A DNA stretch of 42,067 nucleotides from Clostridium sp. CAG:594 (GCA_000434835.1 FR881465.1:4973-47039), one strand, 5' to 3'; positions 25,777 through 34,596 are shown, counted from the first letter of the stretch. Numbers and translations are program-made. Notes: generated from the letters alone by a model not told the origin.

Positions 25777-27744
25777 AAACTCTACGCTTTTATTTGTATT
25801 ATAAACTTTACCATTAATACTAATATAAACTGAATAAGTACCACTTAAACCTTCACTATTAATATACTTAGTAACCGTTATTCCGTTTTTATTTTCTTCT
25901 TCAGTAAACACATCAACACACAATGCTGTGTAAGGATGCTTACTTACGTTTATTTTATAATATGAAGATTTTAAGTTTTTATATAGTATTACGTTAATAT
26001 CTGATCCTCTTTTAAACTTACCTGTAACAGATAGTCTATCTTCTTCTTTAACAAGTTTTATATCGTGTTTTTTATATTCATTATCTTGTTTTTTAACGCT
26101 ATATAATGAAAGCATTTCATTTTTAGTTACATTTGTTCTTCCAAGAGAACCTAGACGTTTTGCACTTTTAATTTTTAATTCATCCGAATTACTATATAAA
26201 CTCATTTTTTCTACTCTATAATTATTAGTTGGAAGTACAAGTTCAAATATAACTTTATTATCTAAAACCTCTACTGTATCAGATGTAAGTTTAGTATTTC
26301 CACTTGTTAATCCTGCTGGCTTGTTAGACTGAATGCCATCAACTTCTACAATACCACCAGAATGAACTATATAATAATTACTATCTATATAATCAACATC
26401 TGATATGTAAGGAGAATAAAACTTACTTCCTCTTTCTTTTCCGTATTCATATACTTGTTTTATAGTCATATTTTTAGTATTAATTTCATACATAACGCCT
26501 CTTGAATATGACTTATCTGCTGATACATAGTTTTCTTTAATCTTAGATTTATTGTTTCCATTATCAAATATGAATACATATCCTTCAGGTGTTATCATAG
26601 CAGCATGCTGCGACCATTGCCACTCAAAGTTATCACCTATAGGTTTAAAGAAATACTTCTGATATTCTTTGCTCCAAGACGTACTATCTCCTATTATCCA
26701 ATTTAATTTACCTGTTTTATAACTTATGTTAATAACGGCATCTTGGTGTCTACCAGATAACGTTATAGAATCTGTTTTAGCATCATACCAAACTGAATTA
26801 TTATGAAACCAGTCATATTCTATCCAGTTTTCGCTCTTACCATCATTCATGTTTAAAATGTTTTTTAAATCAAATGTTTTTACTATCTTTCCTGTTTTTC
26901 TGTCTAACTCGACAACATAATCTTCAACCGTACCATTTTTATTATTAAAATCATCACTTGCTACTAAAAGATTACCGCTTGGAAGTTCAAAATAATCATG
27001 ATGGTATCCACCTTTAATAGAATACTCATTATATATTTTACCAAGTAAATCAATTTCATATAAACCAGTCATATAATATGGAGTATTAATTAATCTTTCA
27101 GTGCTAATTAACATATGACCGTTCTTAAGTCTTGTATTATCCCATAAAGCATTATTTGTTAAATACCATCTAACATCCCCATTTACATCATATGCCAAAG
27201 TATATCCTTTAGCGGATGGTGTGTAAAAGTATAAATCATTAGTAAGTTTTGATGTATCTTTTTTAACACTTGTTGGTAATACAAAATCATCTGGCAGTTT
27301 ATCTGTTTTTATGGTAAGTTCTTTCTTATTTGTACCACATTCAAGTACTACTTTGTTTTCATAATCTGCATATAATCCATATACTGGAATATAGTGAGAC
27401 TTTGCTTTAGAAAAAGTATTTGTATAAGTTGTTAAATCATCTTTACCTTTTATTGTTATTTTAACAGAACAATCATTTTCAGTTTCAAACATAACAAGTG
27501 CTGTTAAAGGAGATACCTTATAAGGATTTAACAAAACCTTTGGATTATCAAATGTATAACCTTTACTATCAAAATCTCGTTCATACTCTGCTTGATTAGT
27601 TACCATACTTTTAGTTTCTTTTATTTTATCTTTATTAGTTAACTTTATATTTCTAATTTGAAGCAAAATAAGTGCTACTAAAATAATTAATATAATAACT
27701 AAAATAACTACTGGTGTTTTCTTTTGTTTTTTTATTTTCTTCAT
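25774..27744 (-). CDS. Membrane-anchored arylsulfotransferase (ASST) family protein
   Basis: A 656-aa protein. A Lys-rich start and one membrane anchor (about 12-31) place the rest outside the cell. An N-terminal beta domain (about 60-150) is followed by a beta-propeller with ASST-type blocks: TRLKNGHMLIS, GYHHDYFELPSGNLLVASDD, WIEYDWFHNNSVWYDAKTDSI, SGRHQDAVINI and QWSQHAAMITPEGYVFIFDNG. Histidines in HHD, FHN, GRH and QHA fall where the ASST active-site residues are expected. Known ASST enzymes move sulfate between phenolic compounds without PAPS. Bacillota members often have unknown acceptors, so activity is inferred. AGGAGGG precedes the ATG. It is monocistronic. Confidence 0.8.
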   Translation of the reverse strand: MKKIKKQKKTPVVILVIILIILVALILLQIRNIKLTNKDKIKETKSMVTNQAEYERDFDSKGYTFDNPKVLLNPYKVSPLTALVMFETENDCSVKITIKGKDDLTTYTNTFSKAKSHYIPVYGLYADYENKVVLECGTNKKELTIKTDKLPDDFVLPTSVKKDTSKLTNDLYFYTPSAKGYTLAYDVNGDVRWYLTNNALWDNTRLKNGHMLISTERLINTPYYMTGLYEIDLLGKIYNEYSIKGGYHHDYFELPSGNLLVASDDFNNKNGTVEDYVVELDRKTGKIVKTFDLKNILNMNDGKSENWIEYDWFHNNSVWYDAKTDSITLSGRHQDAVINISYKTGKLNWIIGDSTSWSKEYQKYFFKPIGDNFEWQWSQHAAMITPEGYVFIFDNGNNKSKIKENYVSADKSYSRGVMYEINTKNMTIKQVYEYGKERGSKFYSPYISDVDYIDSNYYIVHSGGIVEVDGIQSNKPAGLTSGNTKLTSDTVEVLDNKVIFELVLPTNNYRVEKMSLYSNSDELKIKSAKRLGSLGRTNVTKNEMLSLYSVKKQDNEYKKHDIKLVKEEDRLSVTGKFKRGSDINVILYKNLKSSYYKINVSKHPYTALCVDVFTEEENKNGITVTKYINSEGLSGTYSVYISINGKVYNTNKSVEF

Positions 27745-27833
27745 TATTATCCCTCCTACAAGATAATTTTATTATAACTTAACATATTACTCAATAAAGA
27801 GGCAGTTTAGTTTACTAAAGCACAGGTTTAGTT

Positions 27834-28535
27834 TTACTTACCACAATTTTCATCTATGTTTAAAGGTACGTGGTACGTTGTTATAACATCATCCATGCCA
27901 GTTGCTTCAATATCTAGATAAACGCTTCCTTTTTTATAATTTTTACATACTTTATCGTATTTTATATTAAATGAAACGTCTTTTAAGTAACGATCTAATT
28001 TTAAACCTTCTTTATTAGATTTTTCAAACGTACTAACGCTTTTGTTTATGTCTCCTTCCATTTCATATAAAGTGCATTTAAAATTCTTGTATAATTTCTT
28101 GTCTTTTTTTCCACAGTAAGAAAGTTCTGATATGTATATTGATGATGATATATTGTTATACGCAATAACTCCTTTTATATTAAAATCTTCACACTCAGCA
28201 TGAAGCTTTTTAAATTCAAAAGTACTATTTTTATTAATGCTAAAAATAATGGAAAAAACCGAAATTAATAAAAGTATAATCATAATTAAAATGACAATTA
28301 TTTTGTTTCGTTTATTATTATTTTTAACGCTTTTTCCTTCTAGAAAGTCATTAATATTTAAGTTATACTTATCACATATTTCTTTTAATACGTTTATATC
28401 AGGAAGATTTTTACCATTTTCCCATTTTGAAACTGCTTGATACGTAACGTTAAATTCTTTAGCAAACTCATTTTGAGTTAAATTATTTTTCTTTCGCAAG
28501 TCTTTTATTAACTTTGATATTTTATCTTGATTCAT
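27834..28535 (-). CDS. XRE-family regulator with a membrane segment
   Basis: A 233-aa protein. Residues 5-62 are a Cro/CI-type helix-turn-helix (LRKKNNLTQNEFAKEFNVT, YQAVSKWENGKNLPDI). A basic linker and one membrane segment (about 76-98) follow, then an extracytoplasmic domain of about 130 residues with four Cys (HAECEDF, YCGKKDK, FKCTLYE, KVCKNYK). This design suggests a membrane-bound DNA-binding sensor, as known for several Bacillota XRE proteins. The target genes are unknown. It starts 11 bases after the flavin-reductase-like gene, so the two likely share a transcript and possibly a signal. Confidence 0.8.
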   Translation of the reverse strand: MNQDKISKLIKDLRKKNNLTQNEFAKEFNVTYQAVSKWENGKNLPDINVLKEICDKYNLNINDFLEGKSVKNNNKRNKIIVILIMIILLLISVFSIIFSINKNSTFEFKKLHAECEDFNIKGVIAYNNISSSIYISELSYCGKKDKKLYKNFKCTLYEMEGDINKSVSTFEKSNKEGLKLDRYLKDVSFNIKYDKVCKNYKKGSVYLDIEATGMDDVITTYHVPLNIDENCGK

Positions 28536-28546
28536 AAATTCTTTTC

Positions 28547-29485
28547 CTATCTTTTTTCTTTACTTCTTTTATCCTGAATTATTTCCATTTCCTTTTCTGT
28601 TATTAAAGTAACATTATTTTCTTTTGCCCAAGATACGCATCCTTTTAGAGCCGTATTTAAAAATACTCTTGGAACTTTTACTAACATTTTACAAGCATCA
28701 TCTGTAAATTTTACTTTATCATCTACTCTTGAAGCGGCATATTTAACAGTATCTAAGCTTATTCCTTTAGACTTTGGAATTGCGCTTTTTTTAGCTTTCC
28801 TTGGTTTAACGTACCAAAAATACTTATTATCACGATATCCATAGTCAACCGGAATATTTGGAAAACTAGATGCCTTAACACCATTTATTATCGCTTCATA
28901 TTGTTTTGGTTTTATTAATATATTATCTATTTTTAAAATAAAATGTGCTCCAAACTTACTTGTTATACCATTAAAGTCATGAAAAGGCGCATTATATTCA
29001 TCCATTACTTTATCATTTGATGCATTATCTAATTCTGATACCCATGTACATTCAAATACTTGATAAGCTTCCTTAATAACTTTTGGATAAGAATTTTTAC
29101 TATCACTTAATGCTCTTTTTCCATCAGTTAATGTAAATATACAATCTTTCATTTTTTCACTAGTTGTTTCACCTGGATAACCAAGTCTTACAGCCTCATT
29201 AAAATATTTAGTTTCTCCTGTTATAAAATTAATTGCACATTTTTTCGTTCTTAATATATTTTTACAAGTATTAGAAGAATTTCTACAACATAAAACCATT
29301 GCGTAATAATCTTTACCCGCTATATAATATGGAAAACAAAGCGAGTATGCTCCTAAGTTTGTTTCTCCATCAGTACTTAATGTTGAAATAAGTGTTGTTG
29401 GCATTGGAAAAAAGCTTGATGTTTGATAGAAATTATCAACCATTCTTATATCCTTAAAACCATTTATTAAATCCTTATCTTTCAT
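28547..29485 (-). CDS. Flavin reductase-like, FMN-binding split-barrel protein
   Basis: A 312-aa protein with a flavin-reductase-type split barrel (about 15-200): SSFFPMPTTLISTLSTDGETNLGAYS is the characteristic opening, followed by MVLCCRNSSNTCKNI and KKCAINF. The C-terminal third is a smaller helical region rich in Lys. It is longer than simple flavin reductases (about 160-200 aa), so it belongs to an extended subfamily of unknown substrate. The start at 29485 (ATG) has AGGTG 6 bases upstream; the GTG at 29494 lies inside that site. A structured leader with its own promoter and terminator precedes it, and an XRE/TM regulator follows. Confidence 0.72.
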   Translation of the reverse strand: MKDKDLINGFKDIRMVDNFYQTSSFFPMPTTLISTLSTDGETNLGAYSLCFPYYIAGKDYYAMVLCCRNSSNTCKNILRTKKCAINFITGETKYFNEAVRLGYPGETTSEKMKDCIFTLTDGKRALSDSKNSYPKVIKEAYQVFECTWVSELDNASNDKVMDEYNAPFHDFNGITSKFGAHFILKIDNILIKPKQYEAIINGVKASSFPNIPVDYGYRDNKYFWYVKPRKAKKSAIPKSKGISLDTVKYAASRVDDKVKFTDDACKMLVKVPRVFLNTALKGCVSWAKENNVTLITEKEMEIIQDKRSKEKR

Positions 29486-29533
29486 GTTAATCACCTATCC
29501 TTACATCAATTATAACATAATATGATTGGTTTA

Positions 29534-29561
29534 ATAAAAAAAAGAGGAGCCTTAAGGCTCC
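29534..29561 (-). terminator. Terminator in the leader of the flavin-reductase-like gene
   Basis: On the minus strand GGAGCC-TTAA-GGCTCC followed by TCTTTTTTTT. It lies between glmS and the flavin-reductase-like gene. It ends glmS read-through and the short RNA started at about 29624. Confidence 0.88.
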
Positions 29562-29624
29562 AAGGGGGTTTTGGTTGTACTTTCAACTAAATCGTAAAAG
29601 TACCTTGCGTGATATCATCACGCT
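29534..29624 (-). ncRNA. Unassigned structured leader RNA
   Basis: From the predicted start near 29624 the minus strand reads as three stems: GCGTGAT-GAT-ATCACGC (29607-29623); a 7-bp stem of GTACTTT and AAAGTAC around an ACGATTTAGTTG-type loop (about 29577-29602); and the GGAGCC terminator. A promoter sits directly upstream and a gene directly downstream. This is the layout of a riboswitch or attenuator, or of a short independent RNA. No named class is recognised. Confidence 0.5.
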
Positions 29625-29630
29625 ATTATA

Positions 29631-29659
29631 ATAATATAGACTTTTAGTCAAATTGTCAA
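29631..29659 (-). promoter_or_regulatory. Sigma-A promoter of the structured leader
   Basis: On the minus strand TTGACA (29654-29659), 17-bp spacer, TATTAT (29631-29636), located just after the glmS stop. Confidence 0.7.
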
Positions 29660-29676
29660 TGATTTTTTTGTGTATT

Positions 29677-31485
29677 TTACTCAACCGTAACAGACTTAGC
29701 CAAGTTCTTTGGTTTATCAATACTGCAGCCTTTTAACTTAGCAAGTTCGTATGCAATCATCTGAAGTGGAATTACTGCAAGAAGTGGTTCAAATATATCA
29801 TTTACCTTTGGTATAACTACTTTTTCATCATATACTTCATTATCCTCTATATTTTGATTTGTTATGCAAATTACATTAGCACCTCTTGACTTTACTTCTT
29901 TTATATTACTAATAGTTTTAGGTGCTATTTTTTCATCTGTAATTATTGCAACAACAGGAGTTTTATCTTCTATTAATGATATCGTACCATGTTTTAATTC
30001 ACCTGCAGCATAAGCTTCACTATGTGTATAAGATATCTCCTTTAATTTTAAAGAACCTTCTTCTGCTAATGCATAATCAACACCTCTACCAATAAAGAAT
30101 ATATCATTTTGATCTTTTATATCTTCTGCTATTTTTTTATAAACATCTGTTCTATTTAATAACTCTTCTATATAATCAGGAAGTTTTTTAGCATCTTTTA
30201 ATATTTCAATAATCTCATCTTTATTAGTTAAATCCTTTTTATAAGATAAATTAAGTGCTATTAAAGATAATAATGCAACTTGGGCTGAGTAAGCTTTAGT
30301 TGTTGCAACTGCTATTTCTTGTCCTGCTTCTGTATAAAGCACCATTTTAGCTTCTCTTGCTATAGTACTTCCCTTAGCATTAACTATTCCTAATGTATCA
30401 TTACCATTTTTCTTTGCAATGTTTAAAGCTTCTAATGTATCTGCTGTTTCACCTGATTGTGATACAACAATTACTAATTCATCATCTTTTAAAAACTGCT
30501 TTCCATATCTAAACTCACTTGCAGTATCTACTCTAACTTCTACGTTAGCATACTTTTCAATCATTTGTTTTCCAACTAAACCAGCATGAGTTGCACTACC
30601 ACACGCAACTATTCTTATTCTTCCATATTTAGAAAAATCCGGCATTTTCTCTATCAAGCTATCCATACCATTTGATATGTATTTTTCAGTAGTTTTTTTA
30701 AATACTTCTGGTTGTTCATGCATCTCTTTTAACATGAAATGATCATATCCTTGCTTATCTATTGCATTATTATCAAAATTAAATTCTTTTATTTCGTAAT
30801 CTTTTTCTTTTCCTTCATGATATAGTTTTACTGAATCATTAGTTATTTTAGCATAATCTCCATCTTCTAAAACAATATGTTTTTTTGTCTTATTAAGTAT
30901 TGCTGGAACATCTGATGCAATATAATTTTCATCATCATTTATTCCAATTATTAATGGACTTTTATTTTTTATTGTGTATAACACATCTTTTTCATCATCA
31001 CAAATAATACCTAAAGCATAAGATCCTTCTAACATTTCTTTTACTTTTCTAATCGTTTTTAACATATCTTTTTCTATCTTATAAACGTAATCTATTAAGG
31101 CCGCAACCACCTCAGTATCTGTTTCTGACTTAAACTCATATCCTTTATTTTTTAAATCATTTCTTAATTTGTCATAATTTTCTACTATTCCATTATGAAC
31201 TATAGTAATTTTACCTACTTTATGAGGATGTGCATTATTGCATGTTGCCTTACCATGAGTAGCCCACCTTGTATGACCTATTCCAAGATTTGATTTAACA
31301 TCAAAATCAACATGTTCTTTAAGATTCGCAATTTTTCCTTCTTTTTTTATTACCTCTATACCATTATTATTTACAAAAGCGATTCCTGCCGAATCATATC
31401 CTCTATATTCAAGACGTTCTAAGCCGTCAATTAAAACACGTACAGACTCTCCTTTACTCCCTACGTAACCTATTATTCCACACAT
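29677..31485 (-). CDS. glmS: Glutamine--fructose-6-phosphate aminotransferase
   Basis: Makes glucosamine-6-phosphate for peptidoglycan. At 602 aa it has normal length. The N-terminal Cys 2 nucleophile stands in MCGIIGYVG; GHTRWATHG and HNGIVEN follow in the class II glutaminase domain (1-220). Two SIS sugar-isomerase domains follow, with ACGSATHAGLVGK (near 293), VVSQSGETADTLEAL (near 340) and IGRGVDYALAEEGSLKLKEISYTHSEAYAAGELKHG (near 455). The C-terminus ends in PKNLAKSVTVE as usual. The 5' leader holds a glmS ribozyme, so its own product triggers mRNA cleavage. AAAGGGAG is the ribosome site. Confidence 0.97.
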   Translation of the reverse strand: MCGIIGYVGSKGESVRVLIDGLERLEYRGYDSAGIAFVNNNGIEVIKKEGKIANLKEHVDFDVKSNLGIGHTRWATHGKATCNNAHPHKVGKITIVHNGIVENYDKLRNDLKNKGYEFKSETDTEVVAALIDYVYKIEKDMLKTIRKVKEMLEGSYALGIICDDEKDVLYTIKNKSPLIIGINDDENYIASDVPAILNKTKKHIVLEDGDYAKITNDSVKLYHEGKEKDYEIKEFNFDNNAIDKQGYDHFMLKEMHEQPEVFKKTTEKYISNGMDSLIEKMPDFSKYGRIRIVACGSATHAGLVGKQMIEKYANVEVRVDTASEFRYGKQFLKDDELVIVVSQSGETADTLEALNIAKKNGNDTLGIVNAKGSTIAREAKMVLYTEAGQEIAVATTKAYSAQVALLSLIALNLSYKKDLTNKDEIIEILKDAKKLPDYIEELLNRTDVYKKIAEDIKDQNDIFFIGRGVDYALAEEGSLKLKEISYTHSEAYAAGELKHGTISLIEDKTPVVAIITDEKIAPKTISNIKEVKSRGANVICITNQNIEDNEVYDEKVVIPKVNDIFEPLLAVIPLQMIAYELAKLKGCSIDKPKNLAKSVTVE

Positions 31486-31521
31486 ATTATTTTTCTCCCT
31501 TTAAAAATGTATAATAAAAAT

Positions 31522-31665
31522 AACTGTGTGAAATACTTCTTTGTTATAATTTCAATTTTATCTTTTAAAAGTATTTCTTACGATTCACAAATCCGCTATG
31601 GCATCCGCCGAATCTTTCGATAACCATAGTCCTCGTCACCCTCTTTTGGGCCTGGCGCTAAATAA
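31522..31665 (-). ncRNA. glmS ribozyme/riboswitch
   Basis: On the minus strand the core begins AGCGCCAGGCCC. Cleavage is expected between the A at 31659 and the G at 31658. It continues with GACGAGG, ATCGAA and TTCGGCGGATGCC, the conserved glmS ribozyme segments, closed by the ACTATGG/CCATAG stem. Glucosamine-6-phosphate is the known cofactor. It lies 35-180 bases upstream of glmS. Confidence 0.93.
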
Positions 31666-31707
31666 ATAAGTATCCTCCAAGTACTTCTCTTTATTTTTAT
31701 ATATTTA

Positions 31708-31736
31708 ATTATATGAAAAAAAGGAGTTCTTGTAAA
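31708..31736 (-). promoter_or_regulatory. Sigma-A promoter of glmS
   Basis: On the minus strand TTTACA (31731-31736), 17-bp spacer, TATAAT (31708-31713), about 40 bases upstream of the ribozyme cleavage site. Confidence 0.75.
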
Positions 31737-31767
31737 CCCCTAATAATAATATTATTATATCAACACC

Positions 31768-32418
31768 CTAATTTTTAATATTAACATTCTTATTTTCCAT
31801 TTTCTCAAAGGATTGATTATCTTTAAAAATAATAGATTTCATTCGCTTTTCATGATCCGGATTATCAAGTGACTCTTTATTAGTCGCCTCTTTTTCTATC
31901 AAGAAAAATGTAAATGTATCATATATCTTGCTGTTTGAAATTAAATTCATGTCTATTAAATGATATTCGCTCAATAATGAAGCACTATTTTGTGCCAAAA
32001 AAGTTAAAGATATAAGTTTATCTCTCGTTTTAGAATTATATATTAACAGCATATCAGCCTCATGGTATAAACTTCTTATAGATTCTTTATTTCCAGCCAA
32101 CTTTAAAAGAGAAATTTTTATATCTTCTAAAGAAGCCTTATTTATTAAATCCTTATCTTGACTAAAATATTTACTTTCCAAAAACACAGGATTAATAAGC
32201 ATAGTATTATTGGACAAAATACAACTTGTAGGTAAAATATCAAGACTCAAAAAATTTTTAAGTCCTACACTACTAAGTGAATTAATCCAATTTTGTACAT
32301 CACTAATGTAACTTGCAAGTTTATATTGATTAAGTTTATTAATAACTTCTTTTAAAATTTTATGATACATTTTAACATTCATCCCTTCTTTTCTATTTAA
32401 CCAATTCATTAACGTCAT
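31768..32418 (-). CDS. Hypothetical protein downstream of recG
   Basis: Up to 216 aa, not recognised. It has no signal or membrane segment. It is rich in Ser, Asn, Leu and Lys and reads as helical throughout (NKLNQYKLASYISDVQNWIN, LVIYNSKTRDKLISL-like phrases), with a charged tail. Its Ser/Asn-rich composition differs somewhat from the neighbours. The start is uncertain. ATG at 32418 has AAAGG 6 bases upstream and overlaps recG by 26 bases. ATG at 32382 has no proper site, and ATG at 32370 has GAAGGG 11 bases upstream. It probably shares the recG transcript. No recG partner of this type is known to me. Confidence 0.5.
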   Translation of the reverse strand: MTLMNWLNRKEGMNVKMYHKILKEVINKLNQYKLASYISDVQNWINSLSSVGLKNFLSLDILPTSCILSNNTMLINPVFLESKYFSQDKDLINKASLEDIKISLLKLAGNKESIRSLYHEADMLLIYNSKTRDKLISLTFLAQNSASLLSEYHLIDMNLISNSKIYDTFTFFLIEKEATNKESLDNPDHEKRMKSIIFKDNQSFEKMENKNVNIKN

Positions 32419-34312
32419 CTCTTACCTTTACTAACAAATCATAATCTTTTCTTACATCTGACAATTTAAATGATAAAGCCCCACTTTGCCTACTTCCAAA
32501 TAAATCTCCTTGTCCTCTTAGTTTAAAATCTGCTTCACTTATTTTGTAACCATCATTTTCTTCTTCCATTATTTTAAGTCTTTTAGTATCTTTATCACTT
32601 ATTAAATAGCAGTAAGACTGAATACTATTTCTACCTACTCTTCCCCTTAATTGATGAAGCGTAGAAAGTCCAAATCTATCAGCATCAAAAATAACCATAA
32701 CAGTTGCGTTTTTAACGTCTACTCCGACTTCAATAACGGTAGTTGATATAAGAATATCTATATTCCCTTTAGCATACTCATCCATTACTTTTTCTTTTTC
32801 TTCATTTGTCATTTTTCCATGTAATACTTCTACATTATAATTTTTAAAAGCGAGATTAAACTTATGCTTTAAATCATACACGTTAGCATAATTACTATCA
32901 TCATTTTCTTCTATCATAGGTGCAATAACATATACTTGATTTTGATTTTTCAAGGCTTTATATATTCCCTCTAAAACATCCTTTATTTCATCTTCTTTTT
33001 TTACCTTGGTAATAACTGGGATTCTACCACTTGGTTTTGTCTTAATACTTGACGTATCAGTGTCTCCATAAATAGTTAAAGCATAAGTTCTTGGAATTGG
33101 TGTTGCACTCATCATTAAAACCTCTACGTTTAAACCTTTGTTTTTTAAAGTCTGACGCTGATTAACTCCAAATCTATGTTGCTCATCTGTTATGACAAGA
33201 CCCAAATTATTCCACACCACCTTATCACTTATTAGTGCGTGCGTTCCAATTAGCATATCTATTTTTTTATTTTGTATATCTTCATATACTTTTCGTTTTT
33301 CTTTTAAAGTCATCTTACCTGTTAAAAGGCCTACCTTAAAGTTTGTATCTTTAAATAAATCACAAGCATTCTTATAATGCTGACGCGCTAAAACCTCAGT
33401 AGGTGCCATAAAAGAAGTTTGGTATCCACCGGTATATAAAGCATAAGAAATAATAAATGCTACAATTGTTTTGCCTGAACCAACATCCCCTTGTAATAAT
33501 CTGTTCATTAATGCATCACCACAAATTTCATCAAGCATTTTAAAGACTATCTTTTCTTGGTCACTTGTTAATTTAAAAGGCAAAGAATTAATAAAGTCAT
33601 TAACCATATTTAAAGATACTTCTTTTTTATAAACGTCTTTATGAATTTCATTTTTCTTCTTTAATAACTTAATATTTTTCATATAAGTAAATATCTCTTC
33701 ATACTTAAGCGTTTTAAGTGCGGTCTTTAAACTATTTTCATCCTTTGGATTATGAATTATTCTAATTGCTTCATCTTCACTCATTAAATTATATTTACTA
33801 ATTAACTCTTTAGGTATATTATTATTTTCTTTAACTGCACTTAATGCTTTCTTAATAAACGCATTCATCTGTTTAGATGTAATACCTTTACATAAGTGAT
33901 AAACAGGCTCTATCTCAACTTTATTTAAATTTCCTAACCTTATATTTGTAGCTACTATAGTTTCCTTTTTAGGATCATATTTTCCAATTATTGTAACTTC
34001 TTTTCCAATAATAATATTTGGTTTTAAAAAAGCTCTATTAAATATTACAACTTTAACTATTTTATTTTGAACATTACACCTAAATGTTAACCTATTCATT
34101 TTACCTCTAAAAAAATTTAAAGTTGGCATAGACTCTACTATCCCATCACTTACAAATTCATCATAATACTTAGGATTATTAATGTCTCTTTTAGCAAAAA
34201 TTAAAAAACGATAAGGGTAATTTCTTATTAAATCTTCTGCGCTATATATTCCTAAATTATTTAATGTTTTAGCAGTTTTAGGCCCTATCTTATCTAGTTT
34301 TTCAAGTTCCAT
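32393..34312 (-). CDS. recG: ATP-dependent DNA helicase RecG
   Basis: Remodels stalled replication forks and Holliday junctions. The 639 aa include an N-terminal wedge/OB domain (about 1-200: GPKTAKTLNNLGI, NPKYYDEF, GKMNRLTFRC) and motif I LLQGDVGSGKT (near 265). Motif II is DEQH (near 370), followed by SATPIPRT, and the C-terminal helicase half has VEVGVDVKNATVMVI and QLRGRVGRN. It is a little shorter than the usual 670-690 aa, mostly in the N-terminal part. The ATG has GGTGAT upstream. A divergent germination operon lies 284 bases away. Confidence 0.96.
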   Translation of the reverse strand: MELEKLDKIGPKTAKTLNNLGIYSAEDLIRNYPYRFLIFAKRDINNPKYYDEFVSDGIVESMPTLNFFRGKMNRLTFRCNVQNKIVKVVIFNRAFLKPNIIIGKEVTIIGKYDPKKETIVATNIRLGNLNKVEIEPVYHLCKGITSKQMNAFIKKALSAVKENNNIPKELISKYNLMSEDEAIRIIHNPKDENSLKTALKTLKYEEIFTYMKNIKLLKKKNEIHKDVYKKEVSLNMVNDFINSLPFKLTSDQEKIVFKMLDEICGDALMNRLLQGDVGSGKTIVAFIISYALYTGGYQTSFMAPTEVLARQHYKNACDLFKDTNFKVGLLTGKMTLKEKRKVYEDIQNKKIDMLIGTHALISDKVVWNNLGLVITDEQHRFGVNQRQTLKNKGLNVEVLMMSATPIPRTYALTIYGDTDTSSIKTKPSGRIPVITKVKKEDEIKDVLEGIYKALKNQNQVYVIAPMIEENDDSNYANVYDLKHKFNLAFKNYNVEVLHGKMTNEEKEKVMDEYAKGNIDILISTTVIEVGVDVKNATVMVIFDADRFGLSTLHQLRGRVGRNSIQSYCYLISDKDTKRLKIMEEENDGYKISEADFKLRGQGDLFGSRQSGALSFKLSDVRKDYDLLVKVRDDVNELVK

Positions 34313-34409
34313 GATATCACCATTTTTTCTTTCTAATACAATTATAACAAACGAATGTTTGAAAAATCAATCATGCGTTAAACTTTTTTAAAAAAATAAT
34401 AAAAAAAGG

Positions 34410-34438
34410 TTGACTTTTACACCCTTTTCGATTAGTAT
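34410..34438 (+). promoter_or_regulatory. Candidate promoter of the recG-gerA intergenic RNA
   Basis: TTGACT (34410-34415), 17-bp spacer, TAGTAT (34433-34438). The -10 box is imperfect. Confidence 0.45.
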
Positions 34439-34443
34439 AAATG

Positions 34444-34548
34444 GCACCAGCTCTGGAAAAACCATAGCTGGCGCTAGTATCACAACTAGCCAACCCCTTT
34501 TTATTCTTTTTGAGATTGCATGGGAAACCGTGTGATCTCCTTTTTTTT
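34444..34548 (+). ncRNA. Candidate small RNA between recG and gerA
   Basis: About 105 nt with three consecutive stems. The first is CCAGCT...AGCTGG (34447-34471) with an inner TGG/CCA. The second is GCTAGT-ATCACA-ACTAGC (34473-34490). The third is a terminator stem (34512-34539) of 12 consecutive pairs, three of them G-U, capped by GAAA and followed by CTTTTTTTT. A promoter-like sequence ends 6 bases upstream. It could be a free small RNA or the leader of gerA. No known family is recognised. Confidence 0.5.
34512..34548 (+). terminator. Strong terminator upstream of gerA
   Basis: A fully paired 12-bp stem (GAGATTGCATGG with CCGTGTGATCTC, G-U pairs allowed), GAAA loop and eight T. The T-run is on the plus strand only. 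Confidence 0.88.
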
Positions 34549-34577
34549 GAATTTTTTTTAAAATTTAGTTAATACTA
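34548..34577 (+). promoter_or_regulatory. Sigma-G-like promoter of the ger operon
   Basis: TGAATT (34548-34553), 17-bp spacer, AATACTA (34571-34577). The Bacillus sigma-G consensus is TGAATA and CATACTA, and ger operons are forespore-expressed. The start of transcription would be just ahead of the ribosome site. Confidence 0.5.
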
Positions 34578-34596
34578 TTTAAAAAAGAGGGATAAT

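Noticed and set aside
29534..29624. FMN riboswitch ahead of the flavin-reductase-like gene
   Set aside because: The FMN aptamer is longer, with conserved AGGATAT and GGGCAGG-type segments that are absent here.
34405..34436. GGTT...TACACCC stretch resembling a preQ1-I riboswitch core
   Set aside because: The conserved AGC segment and the A-rich pseudoknot tail are missing, the stretch overlaps a better promoter reading, and the downstream genes are not queuosine genes.
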